A stretch of 64,000 nt of DNA from Pseudogemmobacter humi (GCF_900609055.1 NZ_UXAW01000056.1:1-64000), one strand, 5' to 3'. Positions 15,176 through 26,317 are shown, numbered from the stretch's first letter. Numbers and translations: made by a program. The notes: generated by a model from the letters alone, not told the origin.

Positions 15176-16555
15176 ATGACCAGCAAAGGCGGTCTGACGC
15201 GCCAGGAGCGCGACAGCATCGGCATGCTCGACGTGCCGCAGGATGCCGTGTCCGGCATCCAGACGCAGCGCGCGGTTCTGCTGTATCCGCTGGCGGGCGC
15301 GGGGCGGTTTTCCGACTATCCGGCGCTGTTGACCGCGATGCTGCATGTCAAGAAGGCGGCGGCGCGGGTGAATATCGAAACCGGCGCGATTGATCCCGCC
15401 ATGGGCGAGGCGATCATCGCCGCGGCGGACGATCTGCTGGCCAGGCCGCGGCCCGGGGCCTTCCCGGTCCATGCCTTCCACGGCGGCGGCGGGATCTCCT
15501 TCAACATGAACCTCAACGAGGTTCTGGCCAATCTGGCGAACAAGGCGGGCTTCGGCGCGGAGTACGGCAGCTACGCGCCGATCCATCCGAACGACCATGC
15601 GAACCTGAACCATTCCACCGCCGATTGCCTCTCGACCGGCTGCCATATCGCGGCGCTGACCGCCTTCGCGGGCCTCGCCGCCGAGGTGGAGGGGCTGGCG
15701 GGCGATCTCGACAGGCTCGGGCAGGACTGGGCGCCTTTGCGCAAGCTGGCGCGCACCTGTTTGCAGGATGCGGTGGATATCGGCTTCCAGGATTACCTCG
15801 GCGGGGTCTCGGCTTCGCTGCGCTTCAACCTGGAGCGCGCGGCCCGCGACGCCGATGCCCTGCGCCAGGTCAGCATCGGCGGCAATATCATCGGCCGCAG
15901 CGAGGATTGCGAGCCTGCCTTCTTCGCCCGGATCATCCCGGTGCTGAACGAACAGCTCGCCGCGGCGGGTCTGCCCGCGGGCCTCGGCCGCACCGCCAAT
16001 CTTTTCGCCGCCAGCCAGGCGCATGATCCGCTGCTGGCGCTCGGCGCCTCGCTGGAGCAACTGGCGCGGATGCTGATCCGTTTCGCGAAGGATCTGCGGC
16101 TGATGGCCTCGGGGCCGCATGGCGGGCTTGGCGAGATCCGCCTGCCCGCGGTGCAGCCGGGATCTTCGGCCATTCCGGGCAAGGTCAATCCGACCGTGCC
16201 CGAATTCATGGTGCAATGCGGCATGATCGCTTGCGGCCGCGCCCATGCGATGGCGATGACCCAGGATCATGGCGAGATGGATTACAACCCCTGGGAGGCG
16301 GTGGTGATCACCAGCCTTCTGGAGATGATCGCGACCCTCGAAAGCGGGGTCGCCACGCTTCGCCGCAACTGCGTGCAGGGGATGCGTCCCGATGCGGCGC
16401 GGAACCAGGACAACGCGACCAGCCTGCTGCCTTCGCTGATCCGGCTGAAGCAGCTGAAAGGCTACAGCCATGCCTCGGCGGTGGCGAAAGAGGCCGCCGG
16501 AGACGTGGAAATCGTGCGCCGCCGGGTGGCCGAGGCCGAAGCCGGCCGGAACTGA
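15176..16555 (+). CDS. aspartase/fumarase-superfamily lyase
   Basis: 459 residues from ATG 15176; the frame is open to 15083 but the upstream part looks non-coding and holds the inverted repeat. Three superfamily regions are clear: ISFNMNLNEVLANLA (about 105), HPNDHANLNHSTADCLSTG (about 140) and the signature GSSAIPGKVNPTVPE (about 325), where the usual SSxMPxKxN Met is Ile. RTCLQDAVDIGF has Cys where many aspartases have His or Gln. It therefore cleaves a C-N or C-O bond by elimination, but the substrate may not be aspartate. The trimethylamine lyase ergothionase is, as I recall, in this superfamily, which is worth noting given the betaine genes in the window. First gene of an operon with aldehyde dehydrogenase, aldo/keto reductase and a peptide-type importer. 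Confidence 0.8.
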   Translation: MTSKGGLTRQERDSIGMLDVPQDAVSGIQTQRAVLLYPLAGAGRFSDYPALLTAMLHVKKAAARVNIETGAIDPAMGEAIIAAADDLLARPRPGAFPVHAFHGGGGISFNMNLNEVLANLANKAGFGAEYGSYAPIHPNDHANLNHSTADCLSTGCHIAALTAFAGLAAEVEGLAGDLDRLGQDWAPLRKLARTCLQDAVDIGFQDYLGGVSASLRFNLERAARDADALRQVSIGGNIIGRSEDCEPAFFARIIPVLNEQLAAAGLPAGLGRTANLFAASQAHDPLLALGASLEQLARMLIRFAKDLRLMASGPHGGLGEIRLPAVQPGSSAIPGKVNPTVPEFMVQCGMIACGRAHAMAMTQDHGEMDYNPWEAVVITSLLEMIATLESGVATLRRNCVQGMRPDAARNQDNATSLLPSLIRLKQLKGYSHASAVAKEAAGDVEIVRRRVAEAEAGRN

Positions 16556-16585
16556 ACCAGACCTCCTCCTTTCGGGAAGAAGACG

Positions 16586-18091
16586 ATGAAAGACATGTTG
16601 CAGGAAACCGATCTGGCCTGGGCCGAAAGCTGGCTCGCCTCGGAAAAGAAACAATATATCGGCGGCGAATGGCTCCGTGGCGCGGCGGCCCCCTGGGCGG
16701 TGAAGAACCCCGCGACCGGCCGCGTGCTCTGCGAGATCGCCCTGGCCGACGAGGACCAGATCGAGGCTGCCGCCCTGGCCGCCAACCGCTGCCACCAGAG
16801 CGAAGCCTGGAGCCGCAAGACCTCGCGCAAGGGGCGCGCCGATCTGCTGATCGCCATCGCCTGGCTGATCCGCGAGAACGTCACCCGGCTGGCGCTGCTG
16901 GAAAGCCTTGCGAACGGCAAGACCTATCTCGAAGCGGTGAACGACGACATCTACACCTGCGCCGAGATCTTTGAATATTACGCCGGCTGGACCGACAAGT
17001 TCTATGGCGAGGTCTCGCCGGTCGAGGACGGGTTCCTGAACTTCACCACCAAGGATCCGGTGGGCGTCTGCGCGCTGATCGCGCCCTGGAACTATCCGCT
17101 CTATCAGGCCAGTCTCAAGATCGCACCGGCCCTCGCCATGGGCAATGCCGTGGTGATGAAGCCCTCGGAATATACGCCGCTGGCGACGCTGCATCTGTTT
17201 GAACTGATCGACCGCGAGCTGGACCTGCCGAAGGGCCTGCTGAACCTCGTTCTGTGCGACGGCCAGGCCGCGAACCGGCTGACGCTGAGCGCGAATGTCC
17301 ACAAGGTTTCCTTCACCGGCTCGACCGGGGTGGGGCGGCGGATCGTACAGAATTCGGGCAGCTCGAACCTCAAGGCGGTGACGCTGGAGCTGGGCGGAAA
17401 ATCGCCCTGCATCTTCTTTGAGGACACGCTGAACCTCGACGCCGCCATCGAGCGGGCCTTCTACGTGATGTTCTCGCAAAAGGGCGAGAAATGCTCGGAG
17501 CCGACGCGCTTCCTGATCCAGAAGGGCATCTACGACTACGTTCTGGAAAAGCTGATCGCCAAGGCCGGGGCCGTCAAATGCGGCGACCCGCTGCTGGCGA
17601 CGACCGAACAGGGCGCGCAATGCAACGAGGCGCAGTTCAGGCGCATCCTGAACTATATCGAGATCGGCAAGTCTGAAGCTGAACTGGTCGCGGGCGGCCA
17701 TGCCGACACCAGCGGCGAGAACGGCAAGGGCCTGTTCATCCGCCCGACGATCTTCTCGAACGTGCCCGACACCGCCCGCATCGCCCAGGAGGAAATCTTC
17801 GGCCCGGTGCTGTCCTGCACGCCGTTCGAGACCGCCGAGGACGCCGTGCGGATCGCGAACGGCACCAGCTACGGCCTCGCCGCCGGGGTCTATACCGGCA
17901 ACGTCAGCCTTGCGCACCGCATGGCCGAGCGGCTGGACGCGGGCATGGTCTTCGTCAACCGCTATGGCTGCTATGGCCTCTCGGCCCCGTTCGGCGGCTT
18001 CAGGGAAAGCGGCTGGGGCAAGGAAATGGCGATCCATTCGCTGTCGTCCTACACGAAAACCAAGGGCGTCTGGGTCCATTTCGGCGACTGA
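16586..18091 (+). CDS. NAD(P)-dependent aldehyde dehydrogenase
   Basis: 501 residues. Complete ALDH set: N169 (APWNYP), K192 and E195 (MKPSE), E268 (LELGG) and catalytic C303 in KGEKCSEPTR. The Cys context differs from the usual GQxC. Betaine-aldehyde-like in overall pattern. It follows the lyase gene after 30 bases and precedes the aldo/keto reductase, separated from it by an intercistronic hairpin. It likely oxidises an aldehyde formed in the same pathway; substrate unknown. Confidence 0.85.
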   Translation: MKDMLQETDLAWAESWLASEKKQYIGGEWLRGAAAPWAVKNPATGRVLCEIALADEDQIEAAALAANRCHQSEAWSRKTSRKGRADLLIAIAWLIRENVTRLALLESLANGKTYLEAVNDDIYTCAEIFEYYAGWTDKFYGEVSPVEDGFLNFTTKDPVGVCALIAPWNYPLYQASLKIAPALAMGNAVVMKPSEYTPLATLHLFELIDRELDLPKGLLNLVLCDGQAANRLTLSANVHKVSFTGSTGVGRRIVQNSGSSNLKAVTLELGGKSPCIFFEDTLNLDAAIERAFYVMFSQKGEKCSEPTRFLIQKGIYDYVLEKLIAKAGAVKCGDPLLATTEQGAQCNEAQFRRILNYIEIGKSEAELVAGGHADTSGENGKGLFIRPTIFSNVPDTARIAQEEIFGPVLSCTPFETAEDAVRIANGTSYGLAAGVYTGNVSLAHRMAERLDAGMVFVNRYGCYGLSAPFGGFRESGWGKEMAIHSLSSYTKTKGVWVHFGD

Positions 18092-18109
18092 GCGCAACAG
18101 ATTTTCCGC

Positions 18110-18128
18110 GCCGGGGGGCGCCCCCGGC
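18110..18128 (+). other. intercistronic stem-loop
   Basis: GCCGGGGG at 18110-18117 pairs perfectly with CCCCCGGC at 18121-18128 over a 3-base loop, between the aldehyde dehydrogenase stop and the aldo/keto reductase start. No T-run follows, so it more likely affects transcript stability than termination. Confidence 0.5.
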
Positions 18129-18160
18129 CGGCTCCAACCAACCATCCGAGAGTTCAGAAG

Positions 18161-19201
18161 ATGCAATACACCCGTCTCGGCCAGTCCGGCCTCAAGGTCT
18201 CGCGGCTTTGCCTTGGCACGATGAACATGGGCTCGAAATCCTGGAAGCCCTGGATCTTCGACGAAGCCGAAGCCGAGCCGATCATCGGCCATGCGCTGGA
18301 CAATGGCGTGAACTTCGTCGACCTCGCCGATTTCTATTCGGCCGGGGCCGGCGAGGAAGTGGTCTGCAACGTGCTGCGCAAGCTGGCGAAGCGCGACGAA
18401 CTGGTGATCACCACGAAGCTGGGCTATCCGATCGGCGGCGGCGTGAACAACGGCGGCCACAGCCGCAAACATGTGTTCGACGCCATCGACGGCTCGCTGA
18501 CCCGGATGAAAAGCGATTACGTCGACATCTACATGCTGCACTACTTCGATACCGAGACGCCGGTCGAGGAAACCATGGAGGCGATGAACGACATCGTGCG
18601 TTCGGGCAAGGCGCGCTATATCGGCGTCTCCACCATGTTCACCTGGCAATTCGCGAAGATCCTGCACGTCTGCGACCGGAACGGCTGGGCGAAGCCGGTC
18701 AACATGCAGCTGCAACTGAATGCCGCCTATCGCGAGGAAGAGCGCGAGATGATCCCGTTCTGCATCGATCAGGGCGTCGGCGTCTCGGTGTTCAGCCCGC
18801 TGGCGCGCGGCATCCTCACGAGCGACATGAACTCGATCCGCAACAAGACCGATTTCTTCACCGCCGAGATGTATAACGACGCCGCCTCGCGCGATGTGGC
18901 CCTGTCGGTCGCCCGCGTGGCCGAGGCGCGGGGCCTGAGCCCGGCGCAGATCGCCCAGGCCTGGGTGCTGGGGCGGCCGGGGATTTCCTCGATGCTGGTC
19001 GGCGCCGACACCCGCGCGCAGTTCGACAGCGCGCTGGCGGCGCTGACCACCGAACTCGACGCCGAGGAACTGTTCGAGATCGAACGCAACTACACGCCCT
19101 GCGATCCGATCAACGACTATACCGCGGGCAAGCGCATTCCGCGCGCGCCGCGCCCCGCGGCGGGCCGCTTCGCTTCCGCCCCGGTGGGGGCGGTTGCCTG
19201 A
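18161..19201 (+). CDS. aldo/keto reductase
   Basis: 346 residues. The catalytic tetrad is visible: Asp and Tyr in FVDLADFYSAGAGEE (near 50), Lys in VITTKLG (near 87) and His in DIYMLHYFD (near 126). YIGVSTMFTWQFAK and the C-terminal SSMLVGADTRAQ (NADPH binding) follow the pattern of bacterial YajO/Tas-like reductases. It reduces a carbonyl or oxidises an alcohol with NADP(H). Third gene of the rightward operon, followed by a strong hairpin with a short T-run. Substrate unknown. Confidence 0.85.
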   Translation: MQYTRLGQSGLKVSRLCLGTMNMGSKSWKPWIFDEAEAEPIIGHALDNGVNFVDLADFYSAGAGEEVVCNVLRKLAKRDELVITTKLGYPIGGGVNNGGHSRKHVFDAIDGSLTRMKSDYVDIYMLHYFDTETPVEETMEAMNDIVRSGKARYIGVSTMFTWQFAKILHVCDRNGWAKPVNMQLQLNAAYREEEREMIPFCIDQGVGVSVFSPLARGILTSDMNSIRNKTDFFTAEMYNDAASRDVALSVARVAEARGLSPAQIAQAWVLGRPGISSMLVGADTRAQFDSALAALTTELDAEELFEIERNYTPCDPINDYTAGKRIPRAPRPAAGRFASAPVGAVA

Positions 19202-19214
19202 GCGACGACACCGG

Positions 19215-19243
19215 CCCGGGGGCGGCATCCGCCCCCGGGTTTT
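19215..19243 (+). terminator. strong hairpin with T-run (terminator or attenuator)
   Basis: CCCGGGGGCGG (19215-19225) pairs perfectly with CCGCCCCCGGG (19229-19239) over a CAT loop, followed by TTTT (19240-19243). It lies between the aldo/keto reductase and the ABC binding protein, so it could partly separate enzyme genes from transporter genes within one locus. Confidence 0.7.
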
Positions 19244-19286
19244 CGTCCGGCAAGGACAGGTCATTTCTGAGAAGGGAGATCAGAAA

Positions 19287-20888
19287 ATGGAAGAATTCAG
19301 CACACTCAGCGGCAAGCCGCTTCACCCGCAGGCGCAGGCGCTGAAACAGCGTTTCGCGGCAGGCAGCATCGACCGGCGCGGATTCCTGCGCGGCATGGCC
19401 TGGCTCGGCGTGGCGGTGGGCGCCTCGGGCGCGCTGCCCGGCGCTCTGCGCGCGCAGGAAACCCCGAAGGACGGCGGCACCCTGCGCTTCGCCTGCCAGA
19501 TCCAGGAAATCACCGATCCGATGATGGCGACCTGGATCGAATCCTCGAACCTGCTGCGCAACTGCCTGGAATTCCTGACCTTCGTCGACGAGAACAACGT
19601 CACCCATCCTTATCTGGCGAAAAGCTGGACGCCCTCGGAAGACCTGACCGTCTGGGATTTCGAACTGGACGAGCGGGCGAAATGGTCGAACGGCGACGCT
19701 TTCGGCCCGGAAGATGTGATCTTCAACATCGAACGCTGGATCGCACCCGACTCGCAAAGCTCGAACAAGAGCGCTTTCGAGGCGATCACCAAAGTCGAGA
19801 AGACCGGCGATCATTCGGTGCGCATCACGCTGTCGCGCCCGGTGGCCTCGCTGCCCGAGCAGCTTTACTCGCATACCTGCGCCATCGCGCACCGCGGTTT
19901 CACCGGCAACTGGCCGGCGGATCCGGTCGGCACCGGCCCGTTCGAGCTGGTCAGCCATGAGGTCGGCCGCCAGGCGATCTTCAAAAAGCGCGCCGACTAC
20001 TGGGGCACGCCCGCGCATCTGGACGAGTTGCACTACATCGACCTCGGCACCGATATCACCACCCATCTGGCGGCGCTGTCGAGCGGCCAGGTCGATGTGC
20101 TCTACCGCGCGACCATCGCCGAATACGATCTGATGCAGTCGCTGCCGAACATCCAGATCCTGACCGGCAAGGCCGCGCATACGCTGGCGATCCGCATGCA
20201 GGTGGACCAGAAGCCCTTCGACGACATCCGGGTGAGGAAGGCGGTGCAGCTTGCCGCCGACAATGCCCAGATGCTGGCCGTGGCCTATCGCGGCGAGGGC
20301 GATATCGGCGCGAACTACCATGTCTCGCCGGTGCAGGCCGATTTCGCCCCGGTCGAGGCGATCCCCCGCGACGTAGAGGCCGCGAAGGCGCTGCTGGCCG
20401 AAGCGGGCTACCCGGACGGGATCGACATCGAGCTGACCGTGGGCAACACCCAGGGCAAATGGGAGCAGGACACCGCCCAGGTGCTGCAACAGAACCTGGC
20501 CGAGGCCGGGATCCGGCTGAAGCTGAACGTCATTCCGGCCTCGCAATACTGGCCGATCTGGGACAAGGTGCCGTTCGGCGTGACCTATTGGGCGCACCGT
20601 CCGCTGGGCACGATGACGCTGGATCTGGCCTATCGCACGGGCGGCGCCTGGAACGAGAGCCACTACTCCAACCCGGCTTTCGACGAGGCGCTGAACAAGG
20701 CGATGGCGCTGGTCGACCCGGACGCGCGGCGTGAGGCGATGGTGGCGGTCGAGACCATCCTGCGCGACGATGCGGTGCTGGTGCAGCCCTACTGGCCGAA
20801 CCGTTTCTCGGCGGCGGCGCAGAACGTGCGCGGCTTCGCGCTGCATCCGGCGGATGCCTTCCGCATGGACGGGGTCTGGCTGGCCTGA
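19287..20888 (+). CDS. peptide/nickel-type ABC transporter substrate-binding protein (DppA/OppA family)
   Basis: 533 residues from ATG 19287 with GAAGGGAG upstream; the longer frame from 19194 overlaps the terminator. A twin-arginine signal is present (DRRGFLRGMAWLGVAVGASG, cleavage near LRAQE), so it is exported folded to the periplasm. The SBP_bac_5 domain covers the rest, with WSNGDAFGPEDVIFNIERW and YPDGIDIELTVG typical. It delivers a peptide, opine or other small amine-containing ligand to the permeases encoded next. Ligand unknown; the operon partners suggest an amino acid derivative. Confidence 0.9.
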   Translation: MEEFSTLSGKPLHPQAQALKQRFAAGSIDRRGFLRGMAWLGVAVGASGALPGALRAQETPKDGGTLRFACQIQEITDPMMATWIESSNLLRNCLEFLTFVDENNVTHPYLAKSWTPSEDLTVWDFELDERAKWSNGDAFGPEDVIFNIERWIAPDSQSSNKSAFEAITKVEKTGDHSVRITLSRPVASLPEQLYSHTCAIAHRGFTGNWPADPVGTGPFELVSHEVGRQAIFKKRADYWGTPAHLDELHYIDLGTDITTHLAALSSGQVDVLYRATIAEYDLMQSLPNIQILTGKAAHTLAIRMQVDQKPFDDIRVRKAVQLAADNAQMLAVAYRGEGDIGANYHVSPVQADFAPVEAIPRDVEAAKALLAEAGYPDGIDIELTVGNTQGKWEQDTAQVLQQNLAEAGIRLKLNVIPASQYWPIWDKVPFGVTYWAHRPLGTMTLDLAYRTGGAWNESHYSNPAFDEALNKAMALVDPDARREAMVAVETILRDDAVLVQPYWPNRFSAAAQNVRGFALHPADAFRMDGVWLA

Positions 20889-20911
20889 GGCACGGACGAC
20901 AGGAAAAGGCC

Positions 20912-20932
20912 GGCCGGGTGTCTCACCCGGCC
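20912..20932 (+). other. intercistronic stem-loop after the binding-protein gene
   Basis: GGCCGGGTG (20912-20920) pairs perfectly with CACCCGGCC (20924-20932) over TCT. No T-run. Stem-loops between a binding-protein gene and its permease genes commonly stabilise the upstream message so that more binding protein than permease is made. Confidence 0.6.
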
Positions 20933-21008
20933 GCGCCGTCGCACAGGGGAAGGCGGTCCGGCAGGGGAGCGGATCGCGGTGCCCCGATAAACAAAAGGGG
21001 GACCTCCG

Positions 21009-21956
21009 GTGTCATTGGGCAGATTTCTGATACGAAAGACCGCGATCGCGATCGCCACCATGGTGGCGGTCTCGTTCCTGATCTTTCTCGCGCTCGAAGT
21101 GAATGTCGAAGAGGTGGCGGTCAAGGTGCTCGGCCAGTATTCCACCGCCGAACAGCGCGCGGCCTGGCTTTTGCAGAACGGCTACAACGATCCGTTCGCG
21201 ATCCGCTATCTGCGCTGGCTGGGGAATTTCGTCACCGGCGACTGGGGCCAGTCCACCTTCTTCCGCGCGCCGGTGATGGATATGGTCCTGCCGCGGCTGG
21301 CGGCCTCGGCCATCCTGGCCGGCGGCGCGCTGCTGGTGATCGTGGTCTTCGGCCTCGGGCTCGGCATTCTTGCGGGGATGCGGCCGGGCTCGCTCCTCGA
21401 CCGGGTGATCTCGGTGTTTTCCGTGGTGACCACCTCGATTCCGGATTTCGCCTCGGCGGTGTTCCTGTCGGGGATCTTCGTGTTCTGGCTGGGCCTTCTG
21501 CCCGGCGCCAGCACGATGATCTCGGGCTTTTCGCTTTCCGAGCTGATCCTGCCGGTCTCGGTGCTTGGCCTTTATTCGATGGGCTATCTGGCGCGGGTGA
21601 CGCGGGCCTCGATGGCGGATGTGATGAACACCCATTACATCCGCACCGCCCGGCTGAAAGGCGCGGGCATGGCGCGGATCGTTTTGCGCCACGCGCTTCG
21701 GAACGCGCTGATCACCCCGGTGACGGTGATCATGCTGCAACTGCCCTGGCTTCTGTCGGGTGTGATCGTGGTCGAGGTGTTCTATGCCTACAAGGGCTTC
21801 GGCACGCTGCTTTATGACGCCGCGCTGAACCAGGACATCTATCTGATCGAAGCCTGCGCCATGATCTCGGTGCTGGTCGTGGTGCTGAGCCAGATCCTTT
21901 CCGACCTGATCTACGGCTGGCTGAACCCCCGTATCGAACTGGGAGCCAAAGCATGA
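21009..21956 (+). CDS. ABC transporter permease, DppB type
   Basis: 315 residues, starting at GTG. Six hydrophobic segments, the first at 10-30 (IAIATMVAVSFLIFLAL). The DppB-type coupling loop reads YIRTARLKGAGMARIVLRHA and is followed by LRNALITPVTV. It forms half of the inner-membrane channel with the next gene, which it overlaps by ATGA. The C-terminal end (YGWLNPRI) is typical of the family (YxxLDPRI). Confidence 0.9.
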   Translation: MSLGRFLIRKTAIAIATMVAVSFLIFLALEVNVEEVAVKVLGQYSTAEQRAAWLLQNGYNDPFAIRYLRWLGNFVTGDWGQSTFFRAPVMDMVLPRLAASAILAGGALLVIVVFGLGLGILAGMRPGSLLDRVISVFSVVTTSIPDFASAVFLSGIFVFWLGLLPGASTMISGFSLSELILPVSVLGLYSMGYLARVTRASMADVMNTHYIRTARLKGAGMARIVLRHALRNALITPVTVIMLQLPWLLSGVIVVEVFYAYKGFGTLLYDAALNQDIYLIEACAMISVLVVVLSQILSDLIYGWLNPRIELGAKA

Positions 21957-22791
21957 GACAGCTGACCCCCTATCTGCAAAAGCCGCTGGTCGTGGTGGGC
22001 GGCGCGCTTTCGTTCGGCTGGCTGCTGATCGCGATCCTCGCGCCGCTGATCGCGCCCTACGATCCGCTTCTGACGCTGCAACCGCTGGCGAAGCCGCTGA
22101 CCCAGGGCGCGAACGGCGAGTTCTTCCTGCTGGGCACCGATATGCTGGGCCGCGACATCTTTTCGCGGCTGATCTGGGGCGCGCGAACGGTGGTGATCTA
22201 CGCCACGCTCGCCACGATGACCGCCTATGCCTTCGGGCTGATCTTCGGCCTGATCGCGGGCTATGCGGGCGGGCGCACCGATGCGGTGCTGTCCTTCCTT
22301 GCCAATGTCGTCCTCAGCTTTCCGGTGCTGGTGCTTTACATCGTGATCATCGTGACGATCGGCGCCTCGCCGGTGAACATCGTGATCGCGGTCACCTTCA
22401 GCAGCGCCCCGGCGATCTTCCGCATCGTGCGCGCGATCACCATCGACGTGGCCAGCCGCGATTTCGTCCGGGCGGCGATCACCCAGGGCGAAAGCACCGG
22501 CCGGATCCTGTTCGTCGACATCCTGCCCAACACCACCGGGCCGCTCGCGGTCGATTTCTGCCTGCGGCTCGGCTATACTGCGATCACCATCGGGACGCTC
22601 GGCTTTCTCGGCCTCGGCCTGCCGCCGCCCACGCCCGACTGGGGCGGCATGGTGAACGAGGGCCGCGCCATGGCCATCGCCTTCCCGCATCTGGTGATCT
22701 TCCCCTGTATCGCAATCTCTTCGCTGACGCTGGGCCTGAGCCTTCTGGCCGACGGTCTGCGCGAGGTGAACGAGGCAAAGGAGCGCCAGGC

Positions 22792-22795
<4 letters not shown>
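21953..22795 (+). CDS. ABC transporter permease, DppC type
   Basis: 280 residues. N-terminal membrane segment followed by the DppC signature LLGTDMLGRDIFSRLIWGAR near 60-80; the coupling loop is SRDFVRAAITQGESTGRILF and the typical FLGLGLPPPTPDWGGMVNEG lies near 215-235. Second channel subunit of the peptide-type importer. It overlaps the permease before it and the ATPase after it by 4 bases each, so the three are translated together. Confidence 0.9.
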
Positions 22796-24366
<1,571 letters not shown>

Positions 24367-24471
24367 GCCGGGCGGGGTGAGGCCTTGACGGAAGGCGGGC
24401 GCAGAGTGAGACTTCGGGGGCTGTCCCGCCGGGACGGCCCGGTTTCGCGCGCAGAGGCTGCTGACCTTCCG

Positions 24472-25353
24472 ATGTCCGTGCCCCCCTCTCTGACCTCGCT
24501 GCGGGCTTTCGCGACCGTGGGCCAGTGCCTGAGCTTCACCGAAGGGGCGCATCGCCTCGGGGTGACGCAAAGCGCCGTCAGCCGCCAGATCCGCCAGCTG
24601 GAAAGCACGCTCGACATCACGCTGTTCCGCCGCATCGGCAATTCCATCGAACTGACCGAGGCCGGCGCCGTTCTGCACGAGCGGCTGGCCGGGGCCTTCG
24701 ATCTGATGGACGAGGCGGTGCTGGAGGCCCGCGCCACGGTGCCGCGCCAGAAGCTGACCCTGCTGGCGCCGCCGACCTTCGGCACGCGCTGGCTGTCGCG
24801 GCGGCTGGTCTCGTTCCGGCAGCGCTTTCCCGATCTGGACCTCTCGCTGCATCTGAGCCCGGACGACAACGTGCGTTTCGATTGCGTGATCCGCTTCGGC
24901 ACCGATCCGCGCGACCGCCATTCCAGCACCCGGCTGATGGTCGAGCAGCATATCGCGGTTTGCGCCCCAGATCTTCGGGACGACCCCGAGCGGCTGCGCG
25001 AAAGCTGCCTGCTTTACGTGCTGGACCGTGCGCTGCGGCTGCCGACCTGGGACAACTGGTTCGCGGCCACCCGGCACGACCGCCGCGATCTGCCGGAGAA
25101 CGCGATGGAATTCGCGACGCTGGATATGGTGATCCAGGCGGCGGTGACGGGGGCGGGGCTTGCGGTGGTGGACCGCAACATGATCGAATCCGAGCTGGCC
25201 TCGGGCGCGCTGATCCAGATCGACCCGGTGGTGGTGACCGGCCCCTTCGGCTACTGGCTGGACATTTCCACCGAAAGGCTGGCGCGCAGCCGGGTGGTGC
25301 ATTTCGCCCGCTGGCTTCAGCAGCTGGCCGGCACGGGGCAGGTCCGGGGCTGA
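24472..25353 (+). CDS. LysR-family transcriptional regulator (GcvA-like)
   Basis: 293 residues from ATG 24472. N-terminal winged helix with FTEGAHRLGVTQSAVSRQIR near 22-41, then a co-inducer domain with LLAPPTFGTRWLSRRL and GYWLDI near 260, of the GcvA-like branch. It follows the ATPase gene by about 100 bases on the same strand, so it may be co-transcribed with or regulate the importer operon. It is convergent with the next LysR gene. Confidence 0.85.
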   Translation: MSVPPSLTSLRAFATVGQCLSFTEGAHRLGVTQSAVSRQIRQLESTLDITLFRRIGNSIELTEAGAVLHERLAGAFDLMDEAVLEARATVPRQKLTLLAPPTFGTRWLSRRLVSFRQRFPDLDLSLHLSPDDNVRFDCVIRFGTDPRDRHSSTRLMVEQHIAVCAPDLRDDPERLRESCLLYVLDRALRLPTWDNWFAATRHDRRDLPENAMEFATLDMVIQAAVTGAGLAVVDRNMIESELASGALIQIDPVVVTGPFGYWLDISTERLARSRVVHFARWLQQLAGTGQVRG

Positions 25354-25390
25354 CGGCCCCGCGTTGCCGACGGCATTTCCGGGCGGCGTT

Positions 25391-26317
25391 TCAGATCCGC
25401 CCGGCGGTTTCCGCCTGGCGCTGGCCGATCAGCCAGTCGCGCACGGCCTCGGCCGAGGGGGGCAGGGTGGCCTCTTTCGGCCAGATCACATGGAAATGCT
25501 TGCCGGTGGTCAGCGCATGGCCGGTCAGCCGCACCAGCACGCCCTTGTCGACCAGCCCCTCGATCAGGTGCCGCCAGCCAAGCGCCACGCCCTGGCCCTC
25601 GATCACCGACTGCACCACCAGCACGTAATCGTTGATCTGCAAGCCCTTGGGCACCCGCCGCCGTTCCACCCCGACCGAGGCGAACCAGTCGGCCCAGGTC
25701 GCGGCCGGGCGGAACGGCTCTTCCAGATGGATCAACTGGTGGTTCAGCAGGTCTTCCGCCCGCGCGGGCGGGCCGAGCCGCGCGAGATAGCCAGCGCCGC
25801 AGACCGGCCAGATCTCTTCGGGCGCCAGCGCGCGGGCGTGATACTGCGGCCAGTCGCCCGGCACCCCGCCGCGGATGCCAAGCGGGATGCCCTCGCCCAG
25901 GAGGTCCAGATCGCGCTCCGAGGTCTGGATGCGCAGATCGATCTGCGGCAGATCCTCGCGGAATTTCTGCATCCGCGGCACCATCCAGAAGGCGGCGAAG
26001 GCGGTGGAGCAGGCCAGGGTCACATGGCTGCCGGTCGCCAGCGCGCGCAGGCTGCGGGCCGAGCGGCGGATATGCGACAGGCCGAGCGACACATCGGCGT
26101 GGAAACGCTCGCCCGCCTCGCTCAGCCGCACGCGGCGGTATTCGCGCACGAAGAGCGCCGCGCCCAGATCCTGTTCCAGCCGGCGGACCGCATAGGAGAC
26201 CGCCGCCTGGCTCATGCCGAGTTCGCGCGCGGCGGCGCTGAAACTGGCCAGCCGGCCGGCGGCCTCGAACACCACGAGGCTGTTGACCGAGGGAAGCAGG
26301 TTGCGCAGCGTTTCCAT
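25391..26317 (-). CDS. LysR-family transcriptional regulator (GcvA-like)
   Basis: 308 residues. The helix-turn-helix FSAAARELGMSQAAVSYAVR (26-45) is followed by a co-inducer domain with CSTAFAAFWMVPRMQKFRED and GLQINDYVLVVQSVIEGQGV, then GVALGWRHLIEGLV, a GcvA-branch pattern. It is divergent from the MttB-family gene at 26407 with only 89 bases between, the classical arrangement for a LysR regulator and its target. It probably controls the methyltransferase and oxygenase genes in response to a betaine or amine. Confidence 0.9.
   Translation of the reverse strand: METLRNLLPSVNSLVVFEAAGRLASFSAAARELGMSQAAVSYAVRRLEQDLGAALFVREYRRVRLSEAGERFHADVSLGLSHIRRSARSLRALATGSHVTLACSTAFAAFWMVPRMQKFREDLPQIDLRIQTSERDLDLLGEGIPLGIRGGVPGDWPQYHARALAPEEIWPVCGAGYLARLGPPARAEDLLNHQLIHLEEPFRPAATWADWFASVGVERRRVPKGLQINDYVLVVQSVIEGQGVALGWRHLIEGLVDKGVLVRLTGHALTTGKHFHVIWPKEATLPPSAEAVRDWLIGQRQAETAGRI

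Noticed and set aside
14261-19264. 1667-codon minus-strand open frame
   Set aside because: Antisense to five well-supported genes (IclR, lyase, ALDH, AKR and the start of the binding protein). No domain recognisable.
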